Assembly: GCA_000270325.1 (NCBI GenBank)
Contig: BA000048.1
Span: forward strand, 999,024 to 1,063,023
Source: Candidatus Caldarchaeum subterraneum
GTDB taxonomy: Archaea; Thermoproteota; Nitrososphaeria_A; Caldarchaeales; Caldarchaeaceae
DNA: 64,000 bases
Reading direction: 5' to 3'
In this document: positions 8,757 through 17,399 of the stretch, in pieces
Numbering within the stretch: the first letter of the stretch is position 1
How the letters are laid out: every line of letters starts with the position of its first letter
The notes under the pieces: model-generated
What the model was told of the DNA's origin: nothing
Databases searched by the model: none
Seen by the model: the letters and a program-made list of their open reading frames with translations, nothing else
Position numbers and translations under genes: made by a program

Positions 8757-9632
8757 GTGGCAATCCTAGTCAACGACGACACACGCGTCCTCGTTCAAGG
8801 CATCACCGGCAGACAGGGAGCCTTCCACACAAGGGCCATGCTCAAGTATGGTACCAAAGTCTTGGCAGGCGTGACACCTGGAAAAAGTGGCCACTCTGTC
8901 GAGGGTGTGCCTGTTTATAACTCGGTTGAGGAGGCTATGGCGAATTACCCCGAGATTAACACGTCGATGGTGATGGTTCCGGCGCCATATGCGGGGGACG
9001 CGGTCATCGAGGCCCTTGACGCGGGGATTAAGCTTGTCGTCGTCATAACGGAGCATGTCCCCATCCATGACGCCATGAAGTTCATCACATACGCTAGGCT
9101 CCGCGGCTCAAACATAGTTGGCCCCAACTGCCCCGGCGTCATCACACCCGGCGCCGCCAAGGTAGGCATCATGCCCGGCCACATCTTCAAGAAAGGAGTC
9201 GTGGGAATTGTTTCCCGCAGCGGCACGCTCACCTACGAGATAGCACACGCCATAACGGTCAAGGGCCTCGGACAGTCGACATGCATCGGCATAGGCGGTG
9301 ACCCAGTTGTTGGCCTCAACTTCATAGATGTGCTGGAGATGTTTAGAAGGGATGAGGAGACGGAAGCGGTTGTTCTCATCGGTGAGATAGGTGGAGACCT
9401 TGAGGAGAGGGCCGCCGACTACATAGTGAAAACAAGGTATCCCAAGCCCGTTGTAGCCTACATAGCTGGAAGAACTGCTCCTCCAGAGAAACGGATGGGC
9501 CACGCAGGGGCCATCATATCGCTGGGCGCAGGAGACCCCGCAAGCAAGGTCAAAGCACTCACCCAAGCAGGCGTCCACGTCGCATCCACACCCGGCGAAG
9601 TCGCCGACAAACTCGTCCAACTCCTCAAATGA
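8757..9632 (+). CDS. sucD: Succinyl-CoA synthetase alpha subunit
   Basis: CoA-binding subunit with the phospho-histidine. Seen: QGITGRQGAFHTRAMLKYG, CoA-binding Rossmann region, GPNCPGVI, and the active-site His in KRMGHAGAIIS. The GTG eight bases after the sucC stop gives MAILVNDDTRVLVQG and a 291-residue protein, the usual size; longer starts would run far into sucC. Ends in an ATGA overlap with the next gene. Confidence 0.97.
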   Translation: MAILVNDDTRVLVQGITGRQGAFHTRAMLKYGTKVLAGVTPGKSGHSVEGVPVYNSVEEAMANYPEINTSMVMVPAPYAGDAVIEALDAGIKLVVVITEHVPIHDAMKFITYARLRGSNIVGPNCPGVITPGAAKVGIMPGHIFKKGVVGIVSRSGTLTYEIAHAITVKGLGQSTCIGIGGDPVVGLNFIDVLEMFRRDEETEAVVLIGEIGGDLEERAADYIVKTRYPKPVVAYIAGRTAPPEKRMGHAGAIISLGAGDPASKVKALTQAGVHVASTPGEVADKLVQLLK

Positions 9633-10420
9633 CAGATTTAGCCCAACTCGCTGAACAGGTCGCCGAAATACTGCGCAAAGACCCCTCGCTTCTGAAAACC
9701 GATAGCTCGCTTCTTCTCGTTGTCGGCGACACCCACGGCGACGTAGACTCCACAAAAAAGGCCCTCGAGTACGCGGATGAGAAAGGTGCTGTCGCTGTTT
9801 TTCTCGGCGACTACGTGGACAGAGGCCCTTACCAGATAGAAAACATCACGCTACTCTTTGAGCGGAAGCTCGCCGAGCCGAATAGACTTCTCCTACTCCG
9901 CGGAAACCATGAAACCCTCACCATGAACACCTACTACGGCTTCCTCGACACCGTCACGCGCAGACACGGCCTCAAAACCTACCAACAATTCCTCAAAGCA
10001 TTTGCACAGCTTCCGTACGCGCTACGCTGGCGAGATGTTTTCTTTGTCCACGGTGGAATTGCCAGAGGTTTGCACATGGTCGAAGAGGTTGAGAAGCTTG
10101 AGCGTGGGGAAGACGACCCCGAGCATCCTATCGCTTTTCAGCTGTTGTGGAACGACCCGCATCCCGGTGTCAAGGGGTTTGCTGAGAGCGAACGTGGAGG
10201 AGGAGCGCTCTACTTCGGGGAAGACGTCTTCACAAGCTTCATGGAGCAAAACGGCTTAAGGCTGCTGATACGCTCTCACCAGCCCATGCCCGACGGATAC
10301 CGATACATCTTCGGCGGAAGGCTTTTGACGGTTTTCTCATGCCGCTACTACATGGTTCCACCCAAGGCGGTCCTGCTCCAAACCTATAAAGAACAGGCGG
10401 AGATAATTGAGTTGAAGTAG
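9629..10420 (+). CDS. PPP-family serine/threonine protein phosphatase
   Basis: Binuclear-metal phosphoprotein phosphatase. All PPP signatures are present in order: GDTHGD (33-38), GDYVDRG (60-66), RGNHE (91-95), FVHGG (His 141), and RSHQPMPDG toward the C-terminus. Length 263 is a minimal catalytic domain. Start overlaps the sucD stop (ATGA), so it is co-translated with a TCA-cycle enzyme. That suggests control of metabolism by dephosphorylation, but the target cannot be told from sequence. Confidence 0.94.
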   Translation: MTDLAQLAEQVAEILRKDPSLLKTDSSLLLVVGDTHGDVDSTKKALEYADEKGAVAVFLGDYVDRGPYQIENITLLFERKLAEPNRLLLLRGNHETLTMNTYYGFLDTVTRRHGLKTYQQFLKAFAQLPYALRWRDVFFVHGGIARGLHMVEEVEKLERGEDDPEHPIAFQLLWNDPHPGVKGFAESERGGGALYFGEDVFTSFMEQNGLRLLIRSHQPMPDGYRYIFGGRLLTVFSCRYYMVPPKAVLLQTYKEQAEIIELK

Positions 10421-10421
10421 G

Positions 10422-11300
10422 TTGCGTGTCTCGGAAAAGGTTTACCTCATTGATACAAGGGCTCTCGGGTTTGAGAAAATCGTCGCATGCTACCTCGTGA
10501 TGGGGCGGAAAACCGCTTTGGTGGACGCAGGATACTCGTCGACTGCCGATGTCGTGATAAACGCTTTGAAGGAGATGGGTGTCACCAGACTCGACTACAT
10601 CATCCCCACACATGTTCACCTAGACCACTCGGGAGCGGTGTGGAGACTCGCCGAACACTTCAAAGAAGCGGAGGTAATCGCTCACCAGAGAGCCGTTAAA
10701 CACTTGGTCGACCCATCAAAACTCGTGGCCAGCGTCCTCGAGGTCTATGGCCCAGACATACTACAGGTTTTCGGAGAAGTGAAGCCTGTTGAAGAGCATC
10801 GCGTTCACAGCGCAGCCGACGGCGAAACTCTCGTCTTAGGAGACGTTGAGCTAACATTCATCTACACACCCGGCCACGCACCTCACCAGTTCACAGTCGC
10901 CGTCAGCGACGGCTCCGTCATCACAGCCGACGCCGTCCCCATAAAATATCCCGGCAAACCATTCATCATTCCCTCGACACCGCCGCCAAGCTTCGACCTC
11001 AACCAGTTCATAGACAGCCTCGCCAAGCTCGGAAAACTCGGCTCCACAATCTTCCACACACCCCATTTCGGCAGCCGCGAAACAGACGAGTCCCATGTAG
11101 ATTTTCTCTTAGAGAAGACGCGGGAGTTCGTGGCAGTGGCGGAGAAGGCGTATAGGCAGGGCGCGGGTGTAGGCGGAATCTACATGGCTCTTGAACGGAA
11201 GCTCGAGACAGAGGCGGGTGAAAAGCTTCCCATATACGCTCAGAACCTTGTCAAAATCTCATCCATGGGCCTGTACGACTATTTCAGAAAAAACGGCTGA
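10422..11300 (+). CDS. MBL-fold metallohydrolase
   Basis: Metallo-beta-lactamase fold hydrolase of the glyoxalase II type. The Zn-binding motif THVHLDHSG is near residues 65-73, with later ligands in TPGHAPHQF and TADAV (Asp) and FHTPHFG (His). TTG start one base after the phosphatase stop puts it in the sucCD operon. The C-terminal 70 residues are extra relative to a minimal MBL domain. A thioester substrate such as an acyl-CoA or glutathione-like conjugate is possible but not shown. Confidence 0.85.
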   Translation: MRVSEKVYLIDTRALGFEKIVACYLVMGRKTALVDAGYSSTADVVINALKEMGVTRLDYIIPTHVHLDHSGAVWRLAEHFKEAEVIAHQRAVKHLVDPSKLVASVLEVYGPDILQVFGEVKPVEEHRVHSAADGETLVLGDVELTFIYTPGHAPHQFTVAVSDGSVITADAVPIKYPGKPFIIPSTPPPSFDLNQFIDSLAKLGKLGSTIFHTPHFGSRETDESHVDFLLEKTREFVAVAEKAYRQGAGVGGIYMALERKLETEAGEKLPIYAQNLVKISSMGLYDYFRKNG

Positions 11301-11310
11301 ACCTATTTTA
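11301..11310 (+). promoter_or_regulatory. TATA box of malate dehydrogenase gene
   Basis: ACCTATTTTA, centred 27 bases before the ATG; the gene seems to be transcribed on its own as a leaderless message. Confidence 0.45.
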
Positions 11311-11332
11311 CCTGCGGTTAAGTAGGTTTTTT

Positions 11333-12262
11333 ATGCCGTTAATCACCGTTGTTGGTAGTGGAAGGGTTGGGACCTCGGCTGCTTTGCAGATTGCTCTCCG
11401 CGAGCTGGGGGACATCGTTTTGGTGGATGTTATTCAGGGTCTTCCACAGGGCGAGGCCCTTGACCTAAACCATGCATGCGCTATATTGGACCTCGACGTC
11501 GATGTGAAAGGCTCAAACGACTACCGAGACATACAGGGCTCCGACGTTGTCGTGGTAACCGCGGGCCTCACACGCAAACCCGACATGACGAGGCTTGACC
11601 TCCTACTCAAGAACGCTGAAATAATCAAGGAGGTTTCGAGACACATAAGGGAAAATGCTCCAAAGTCTAAGGTGATTGTTGTAACCAATCCGCTTGATGT
11701 CATGGCGTATGTGGCTTACAGGGTCACGGGGTTCGAGAGCAGACGTGTGATGGGCTTCAGCGGACTGCTTGACGTGGGTAGATACCGTTACCTCATCAGA
11801 AACAAGCTGAATGTGAGCTACAGGTCCATCAGGGGAATGGTTATCGGCGAGCACGGCGACTCGATGGTTCTGCTGCCCAGCCACACCTATGTGGGGACCG
11901 AGGCTCTAAGCAAATACCTGGATGAGAAAACTACCGCGGAGATTGTGGAGGCGACGCGTAAAATGGGCGCGGAAATCATCAGGCTGAAAGGCTGGTCGGC
12001 GCATCACGCGCCGGGGGCAGGTGTCGCCGTCATGGTCGAGGCGATACTCAAGGACCAGAAATCCATCATCCCCACATCAACCCTTCTCACCGGCCAATAT
12101 GGGGAGAAAGACGTTTACGCGGTTCTCCCCTGTGTGCTGGGAGCAGAGGGGGTGGAGAAGGTGCTGGAGCCGAGCCTGACACCTGAAGAGCTCGCCAAAT
12201 TCCGCGAAAGCGTAAAAATCATCCGAAACGCCGTCAACCAGCTCAGCCTAGACAAGACTTAA
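11333..12262 (+). CDS. mdh: Malate dehydrogenase
   Basis: NAD(P)-dependent oxidation of malate to oxaloacetate. Rossmann motif GSGRVG at 8-13, substrate loop AGLTRKPDMTRLDLL carrying the arginines that select malate over lactate, VVTNPLDVM, and catalytic His in GEHGDSMV. 309 residues, typical for archaeal LDH-like MDH. Lies next to the succinyl-CoA synthetase operon, so TCA-cycle genes are grouped here. Confidence 0.95.
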   Translation: MPLITVVGSGRVGTSAALQIALRELGDIVLVDVIQGLPQGEALDLNHACAILDLDVDVKGSNDYRDIQGSDVVVVTAGLTRKPDMTRLDLLLKNAEIIKEVSRHIRENAPKSKVIVVTNPLDVMAYVAYRVTGFESRRVMGFSGLLDVGRYRYLIRNKLNVSYRSIRGMVIGEHGDSMVLLPSHTYVGTEALSKYLDEKTTAEIVEATRKMGAEIIRLKGWSAHHAPGAGVAVMVEAILKDQKSIIPTSTLLTGQYGEKDVYAVLPCVLGAEGVEKVLEPSLTPEELAKFRESVKIIRNAVNQLSLDKT

Positions 12263-12288
12263 AACGCCGCCATACATGCTGTCTATGG

Positions 12289-12423
12289 ATGAGTTCCGAG
12301 AAGAAGGAGTTCAGATGTCCCTACTGCGACTCCGTCTTCAAGACCGAGGCCGAGCTCTCCAAACACATCGACAGAATACATATCGGCAGCGGGCTGCTTG
12401 AAGGCGACCGAACAAAATGGTGA
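12289..12423 (+). CDS. Small C2H2 zinc finger protein (44 aa)
   Basis: A 44-residue frame starting MSSEKKEFRCPYCDSVF. It holds one complete C2H2 zinc finger, C10-x2-C13-x12-H26-x4-H31, with hydrophobic core residues Phe8, Phe17 and Leu23 in the classical positions. The last seven bases overlap the start of the downstream peptidase gene, which suggests coupled translation. Single C2H2 micro-proteins of this kind are known in archaea as probable DNA-binding or protein-binding factors; the function here is unknown. Confidence 0.82.
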   Translation: MSSEKKEFRCPYCDSVFKTEAELSKHIDRIHIGSGLLEGDRTKW

Positions 12424-13763
12424 ACCTCACCCCTCTTTTTCAACACGTGGAGGAAAATCGTGAAAAGTATCTCGAGTATGCCAAGCGTCTGATAAGCGTG
12501 CCAAGTGTCTCGACCTATGGCAGCGGCCTCGAGGAATGCGCCGACCTCGTTGCGGAGATGTTGGAGAACCATGGATTCCGTGTGGAGAAGTTCAGCAACC
12601 CTGAGGGCGGCGGCCCCATATTGCTTGGCACGATAAACTACGAAGCACATGCTACGCTGATGTTCTACAACCACTATGATGTCCAGCCCGCCGAGCCTTT
12701 GGAAAAATGGACAACACCACCTTTCACACCCGTTGTCAGAAACGGCAAACTCTATGGAAGGGGCGCGGCCGACAACAAGGGCAACATCGCGGCTCGTCTC
12801 GCAGCCGTTGACGCCTTGCTCAGCACCTTGGGGGAGCTGCCTGTTAACCTGAAGTTTTTGATAGAGGGGGGCGAGGAGGTCGGTAGCCCGGGCCTCGAAA
12901 AATTTGTCCGCGAAAACCGTGACAAGCTCTTCGCCGATGGATGCATTTGGGAATATGGATACGTGAGCAGAAGCGGCTCCCCCGTTATCTACCTGGGGCA
13001 GAAGGGGATGCTCTATGTAGAGATGGAAATACAGGGCCCCGCCAGCGACCTGCATTCCTCATGGGGGGCGGTTGTCGAGAATCGGGCGTGGAGGCTTGTG
13101 CAAGCTCTTTCCACGATGCGGGGCCCTGACGGCAGAGTAACGGTGGACGGTTTCTACGACGACGTGGTGTATGAGGGTGAGGAGTTGCTGGAGAAGCTTG
13201 ACATATCGGAGTTCAGCCCACCCCATAAGCTTCTCAAATCGGCTGAGAAAAACCCGCTGAGACAGCTGTTTCTCGAGCCAACCATCAACCTCAACGGCCT
13301 CTACGCAGGCTACATAGGTCCCGGCAGTAAAACCATCATACCAGCCAAAGCCTCGGCAAAGCTGGACATACGTCTCGTCCCACGACAAACCCCCGAGAAG
13401 ATAAAGCAGCTTCTCCTACAGCACCTCGAGAAAAACGGCCTAACCGACATCAAGCTACACATTCACCAAGCCTACCCAGCCGCGCGGACAAGCCCCGACA
13501 ACTTCCTACCCAAGCTCGTAGCAGACACCGCGGCAACAGCATACGGAAAACCATCCATCATAATTCCGTCCGGAGCGGCTTCGGGACCGATGTACGTCAT
13601 AACAGACATCCTCGAAACACCATGCGTCTCAACAGGATGCGGATACTACGGCTCCTCCCCACACGGCCCCGACGAAAACATACGTCTCACAGACTTCACA
13701 GCAAACATCAAACACATAGCGCTCATAATGCTCAACTTCAAAAACTACCTCTACACGGGGTAG
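12417..13763 (+). CDS. M20 family metallopeptidase (dipeptidase-like)
   Basis: Di-zinc peptidase/deacylase of the carnosinase/DapE group. Metal ligands are visible as H86 and D88 in YNHYDVQP, D119 in GRGAADNKG, E153-E154 in GGEEVGSPG, and a late His in GSSPHGPDENIR. Length 448 fits the M20 dipeptidase branch with an inserted dimerisation domain. Starts inside the end of the zinc-finger gene and is followed four bases later by the VIT-type gene. Confidence 0.9.
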   Translation: MVNLTPLFQHVEENREKYLEYAKRLISVPSVSTYGSGLEECADLVAEMLENHGFRVEKFSNPEGGGPILLGTINYEAHATLMFYNHYDVQPAEPLEKWTTPPFTPVVRNGKLYGRGAADNKGNIAARLAAVDALLSTLGELPVNLKFLIEGGEEVGSPGLEKFVRENRDKLFADGCIWEYGYVSRSGSPVIYLGQKGMLYVEMEIQGPASDLHSSWGAVVENRAWRLVQALSTMRGPDGRVTVDGFYDDVVYEGEELLEKLDISEFSPPHKLLKSAEKNPLRQLFLEPTINLNGLYAGYIGPGSKTIIPAKASAKLDIRLVPRQTPEKIKQLLLQHLEKNGLTDIKLHIHQAYPAARTSPDNFLPKLVADTAATAYGKPSIIIPSGAASGPMYVITDILETPCVSTGCGYYGSSPHGPDENIRLTDFTANIKHIALIMLNFKNYLYTG

Positions 13764-13767
13764 TCAC

Positions 13768-14670
13768 ATGACGGACGCAGACCCAGTTGATATATCGGCT
13801 GACGCCTCGTTTTTCCGAGATGACGAATACTTCGACCACATCGTGTACAGGGAGCTGGCGCGGAGGGAGAGGAATGGACAACGGAGGGAAATGCTGGTTA
13901 AGCTTTCTGAGATGGAGAAGGAGCACTACGAGTTCTGGCGAACGCTTGCACCGGACCAAAGGCCAGTTTTCAGCAAACTACGCTTCTGGTTCATCATGCT
14001 TTTGAGACGCCTGCTTGGAATAACCTTCGTCATCAAATTCCTCGAACGCCACGAAACCGAGGTCATCAACAGATACCGCAAAGTCATAAACAAGGTAGAG
14101 GAACAACATCGTGGAAAAGTCGAGAACTTTCTCCGAGACGAGGAGGAGCATGAGAAAACTCTCCAAAACCAAATCGATGAACCAATTCTGAGATACATAG
14201 GCTTCATAGCGCTGGGGTTATCCGACTCGATAATCGAGGTCTCAGGTGTTCACGCCGGATTTCTGGGAGTAACTTCTTCCACGCTGATAGCGGGTGTCGC
14301 GGGGCTGGTTGTGGGCTTCGCCGCATCCATCTCCATGGGCGTCGCCGCATACCTCAAGGCGAAGAGCGAACTCAGACAAAAATCATTCACCTCGGGCCTG
14401 ATAACGGGCATAGTCTACATACTGTCAACAATCATCCTCGCACTACCCTATTTCCTCACCCACGACATGCTCGAAGCCTTCACAGCTTCCGTGGCCTTGG
14501 CCATAATCCTCGCCTCCAGCTTTACATACTACGTCGCCGTAGTCAACGAAACAAGTTTCAAAAGAGAAGTTCTGGAAAACACCCTGCTGATAATGGGCAC
14601 CGCCGCAGCAACCTTTCTCTTCGGCGAATTCCTCGGAAACCTGTTCGGCATCCCCGGATACTTCCGCTAA
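13768..14670 (+). CDS. Ferritin-like / VIT1 (CCC1) fusion membrane protein
   Basis: N-terminal ferritin-like four-helix domain (residues 15-140) with candidate di-iron ligands E29, E50xxH53, E97 and E125/H128 (EEEHEK). The C-terminal VIT1/CCC1 membrane domain (142-300) starts RYIGFIALGLSDSIIEVSGV and has about five helices. Similar to the MbfA-type iron exporters: the ferritin-like part senses or loads Fe(II) or Mn(II) and the membrane part transports it. Direction of transport is inferred. Confidence 0.88.
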   Translation: MTDADPVDISADASFFRDDEYFDHIVYRELARRERNGQRREMLVKLSEMEKEHYEFWRTLAPDQRPVFSKLRFWFIMLLRRLLGITFVIKFLERHETEVINRYRKVINKVEEQHRGKVENFLRDEEEHEKTLQNQIDEPILRYIGFIALGLSDSIIEVSGVHAGFLGVTSSTLIAGVAGLVVGFAASISMGVAAYLKAKSELRQKSFTSGLITGIVYILSTIILALPYFLTHDMLEAFTASVALAIILASSFTYYVAVVNETSFKREVLENTLLIMGTAAATFLFGEFLGNLFGIPGYFR

Positions 14671-15093
14671 CCTGTGACGCTCTCGACCGAGTCCTCCCCC
14701 TTCTCAGCCATAACATGTCTCAGCTCCGGCAAAATTTTCTAATCCGTCTTGGACCTTGTAAATAAGCGCGGATTTTCTCAACCGGCCGAAAGACGTGCTA
14801 ACGCTAACACACCCTTCCCATCCTATTCTCACGGGTGCGTGTGAAAGTAAACGGAGACCAAGGTCATACCCAGTCTCCTCAGAAACACATAAAAATATTC
14901 TGTAAACAAGCCATGCCTCGTACACGGACGGTTCCTAATTAACTATATCCGTTGTAAATGATATATACCGATGTTGAGGAGATTTTTTGTGGGGATGATG
15001 GCCGCTTCATACGCGGTCTTGTTTGGGGGTTGGGAGTCTGTCTGATGGTTTAGTGGTTTTTCTCTGTGTTGTTGATGCATGGGTGGTTTCTGG
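14671..15093. other. Intergenic region without a supported gene
   Basis: About 420 bases between the convergent-side end of the VIT gene and the next start. Both strands have short open frames but none with a family signature. It contains an inverted repeat (GGAGAC at 14853-14858 and GTCTCC at 14873-14878), an AT-rich stretch with ATATAAA-like elements around 14888-14965, and a direct GCTAAC pair near 14797. It may hold the promoter of the downstream operon or an RNA; nothing is assigned. Confidence 0.4.
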
Positions 15094-16251
15094 ATGCGTG
15101 TGCTGGTGCTTGGTGTAGGGGCTGTTGGAGAGGTAATAGCTAAGCATCTCGCTGGTGAAGGCGGGGTCTCGCTGAGTGTTGCTGACATCGACGAGCTGAG
15201 GCTGAGACGTATTAAACGCATGCTACGGAGTAGGGTTGAGACGCGGATTGTGGGCGGAGACGGCTTTGATGAAGTGGTTAATGACGCCGACCTCGTAATA
15301 AACTCCGCAAGCCCTACGATAAACCTTGACCTGATGAAGACTTGTCTACGCTACGGTGTGAACTACATGGATTTGGCGAGTGACGATATCGATAAGCAGC
15401 TTGCCATGAATAGGAGCTGGCGGCGGAAAGAGGTTCTCGCGCTTATCTGTATGGGAGAGGACCCGGGTTTGTCAAACATCTACGCAAGATACGCCGCGGA
15501 CAAGCTGGACAGAGTCAACTCCATCAAGATAAGGGACGGAGAATATTCGAAAAGCAGAAAATATCCGTTGATAGCGTTGTTTTCTCCTGAGATTTTCTTT
15601 GACGAGATATTGTCGCCTTCGCTTGTTTACGTAAACGGCCGGTTCAGGAAGTTGCCGGCGCTCAGCGGCTATGAGGTTTACGAGTTTCCAGAGCCTGTTG
15701 GCAAGCTTTCGGTCTACTCTGTCAACCACGAGGAGGTGTATACTCTTCCGAGGTTTATTGGGAAAGGGGTTCGCTATGTCGATTTTAAGCTGGCTCTTGC
15801 CGATGAACTGATAAACGCCACCAAGCTTCTCAAACGCATCGGGTTGCTGAGGTCGCGGCGGATGCGTGTCAAAGACGCGTCCGTATCTCCTCGCGATGTA
15901 TTTTTTGCTCTCATGCCCAAGCCCTCAGAGATAGCTAAACATATAGAGGGCTATGCAAGCCTCGTTGTCGAGGTTGAGGGAATGTACAAGGGAAAAGCCG
16001 TCACCTACAGCATATACACCCTGATGAGCCATGAGCAGGCCAACAAGCTGTTCAGAGCCAACGCGACCTCTTACCTGACGGGCACCGTCCCCGCGGTCGT
16101 CGCATCTATGATTGCGAGAGGAGAGATTGAGGATGTCGGTGTCCGTGTTCCCGAGCAGCTTGACCCGACCCCTGTAGTTGAGCGTCTTACACGCCATGGA
16201 ATACTGAGTTACGTAGAGTCTTCTGAGGAAAAGTTATTGGCGAGAGATTAG
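15094..16251 (+). CDS. Saccharopine dehydrogenase-like oxidoreductase (LYS9 family)
   Basis: NAD(P)-dependent enzyme of the saccharopine/carboxynorspermidine dehydrogenase family, which makes or splits secondary amines between an amino group and an aldehyde or keto acid. Rossmann motif GVGAVGE follows MRVLVL; GVNYMDLASDD and GEDPGLSNIYA are family landmarks. Start taken at the ATG directly before the Rossmann strand; an ATG 15 bases earlier is also possible. Followed 15 bases later by an M20 deacylase. A second, divergent paralogue lies near 23 kb. Confidence 0.85.
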   Translation: MRVLVLGVGAVGEVIAKHLAGEGGVSLSVADIDELRLRRIKRMLRSRVETRIVGGDGFDEVVNDADLVINSASPTINLDLMKTCLRYGVNYMDLASDDIDKQLAMNRSWRRKEVLALICMGEDPGLSNIYARYAADKLDRVNSIKIRDGEYSKSRKYPLIALFSPEIFFDEILSPSLVYVNGRFRKLPALSGYEVYEFPEPVGKLSVYSVNHEEVYTLPRFIGKGVRYVDFKLALADELINATKLLKRIGLLRSRRMRVKDASVSPRDVFFALMPKPSEIAKHIEGYASLVVEVEGMYKGKAVTYSIYTLMSHEQANKLFRANATSYLTGTVPAVVASMIARGEIEDVGVRVPEQLDPTPVVERLTRHGILSYVESSEEKLLARD

Positions 16252-16266
16252 CCTGCCACACTGTAG

Positions 16267-17388
16267 ATGGATAGTGACCGTGTTCTAGAGCTTTTAGAGA
16301 GACTTGTGGCGGTTCCCAGCCTTTCGGGGCATGAGGAAAAGGTTTGCGACCTTGTAGCCGAGCATGTGGAGTCTCTGGGGTTTGTTGTCGAGAGGCAGGA
16401 GGTGTATAAGACGGGATACAACGTGGTGACGAAGCTCGGTGACGGCTGTGATGTGCTGTTCTGCGGTCATCTCGACGTGGTTCCCGAGTATGATATGGCT
16501 GATGCTTTTAGGCCTCGGGTTGTTGGGGACAAGCTCTATGGCCGTGGTGCATGCGACATGAAGGGTGGCGTGGTTTCCCTGCTTCTGCTGCTTGAGAGTC
16601 TCCGACAAATGGAGCCTGAGCCGAATGTCTCGTTTGCGTTCGTGGTTGATGAGGAGATGTATGGACGAGGGGCGGCGGAGCTTTTGCGGCGCGGAATGCG
16701 TGCCGAGATGTGTGTAATAACTGAGCCAACCAGCGGCGTAATATGTGTGGGCAACGCGTCCTGCATGGAGTTTAGGCTAACAGCGTCGGGAAAAAGCGGC
16801 CACGGGGCCTCACGTGCAGGCGGCAACGCGGTGAAGTCGCTTATGGGTTTCTACGAGGTTTTCGAGAGAGGGCTGATGAAGGAGCTTGATGTCAGGGGCT
16901 CTGATTTTCCTATGTCGCCTATTATCAACCTTGGAAAGTTTGAGGGCGGATATGGTGGCTGGGTTATCCCGTCTAAGGCCTATTGCGAAGTATTGGTTCA
17001 CATGCATCCCTCGATAAGCTACAGAGACGGTTTGGATACAGTCCGCAGGCTGGTGGAGGAGATTGCGGAGGAGCTCGGAATCGTTGTTGAGCTAACCATG
17101 CTCCACGGATGCGACGGCTACATCCTGCCGCAGACAAACCAACATCTCCACAAACTCAAACAGGCTTACAGCATGGAAACGGGTCAGAAACCCAAAACAG
17201 GTCTAATCGAGTCGGAGACAGATGGGAACGCCCTTTACCACAAGGGAGGAATTCCCTGCATAGTCTACGGCCCCGGCGACATAACGTACGCCCACTCCAG
17301 CCAAGAACATGTCTCCATCAAGGATGTAATCGAATGCTACCGAGTGCTTAGACGCTTCATCAACATGGTCAGCGGCTTAAGAAAATGA
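16267..17388 (+). CDS. M20 family deacylase (ArgE/DapE-like)
   Basis: Zinc amidohydrolase that removes acyl groups from amino acids or amines. Ligand motifs: H68 and D70 in CGHLDVVP, D97 in GRGACDMKGG, E129-E130 in DEEMYG, E153 in TEPT, and a late His in AHSSQEHV. 373 residues matches acetylornithine deacetylase/succinyl-diaminopimelate desuccinylase. Sits between a saccharopine dehydrogenase-like gene and a class III aminotransferase, so an acylated diamine or amino acid substrate is plausible. Confidence 0.9.
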   Translation: MDSDRVLELLERLVAVPSLSGHEEKVCDLVAEHVESLGFVVERQEVYKTGYNVVTKLGDGCDVLFCGHLDVVPEYDMADAFRPRVVGDKLYGRGACDMKGGVVSLLLLLESLRQMEPEPNVSFAFVVDEEMYGRGAAELLRRGMRAEMCVITEPTSGVICVGNASCMEFRLTASGKSGHGASRAGGNAVKSLMGFYEVFERGLMKELDVRGSDFPMSPIINLGKFEGGYGGWVIPSKAYCEVLVHMHPSISYRDGLDTVRRLVEEIAEELGIVVELTMLHGCDGYILPQTNQHLHKLKQAYSMETGQKPKTGLIESETDGNALYHKGGIPCIVYGPGDITYAHSSQEHVSIKDVIECYRVLRRFINMVSGLRK

Positions 17389-17399
17389 TATAAACCTCT

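Noticed and set aside
10422-11300. Beta-lactamase / antibiotic resistance
   Set aside because: MBL fold only; family context and the extra C-terminal region fit a general hydrolase, not a drug-inactivating enzyme.
14704-14925. 73-codon open frame on the minus strand
   Set aside because: No family motif, no TATA-fit start and codon use unlike the neighbours; most likely chance.
14995-15046. Possible C/D box RNA (ATGATGG ... CTGA) in the long gene-free stretch
   Set aside because: C box has a mismatch, no good D'/C' pair is seen and the flanks cannot form a closing stem.
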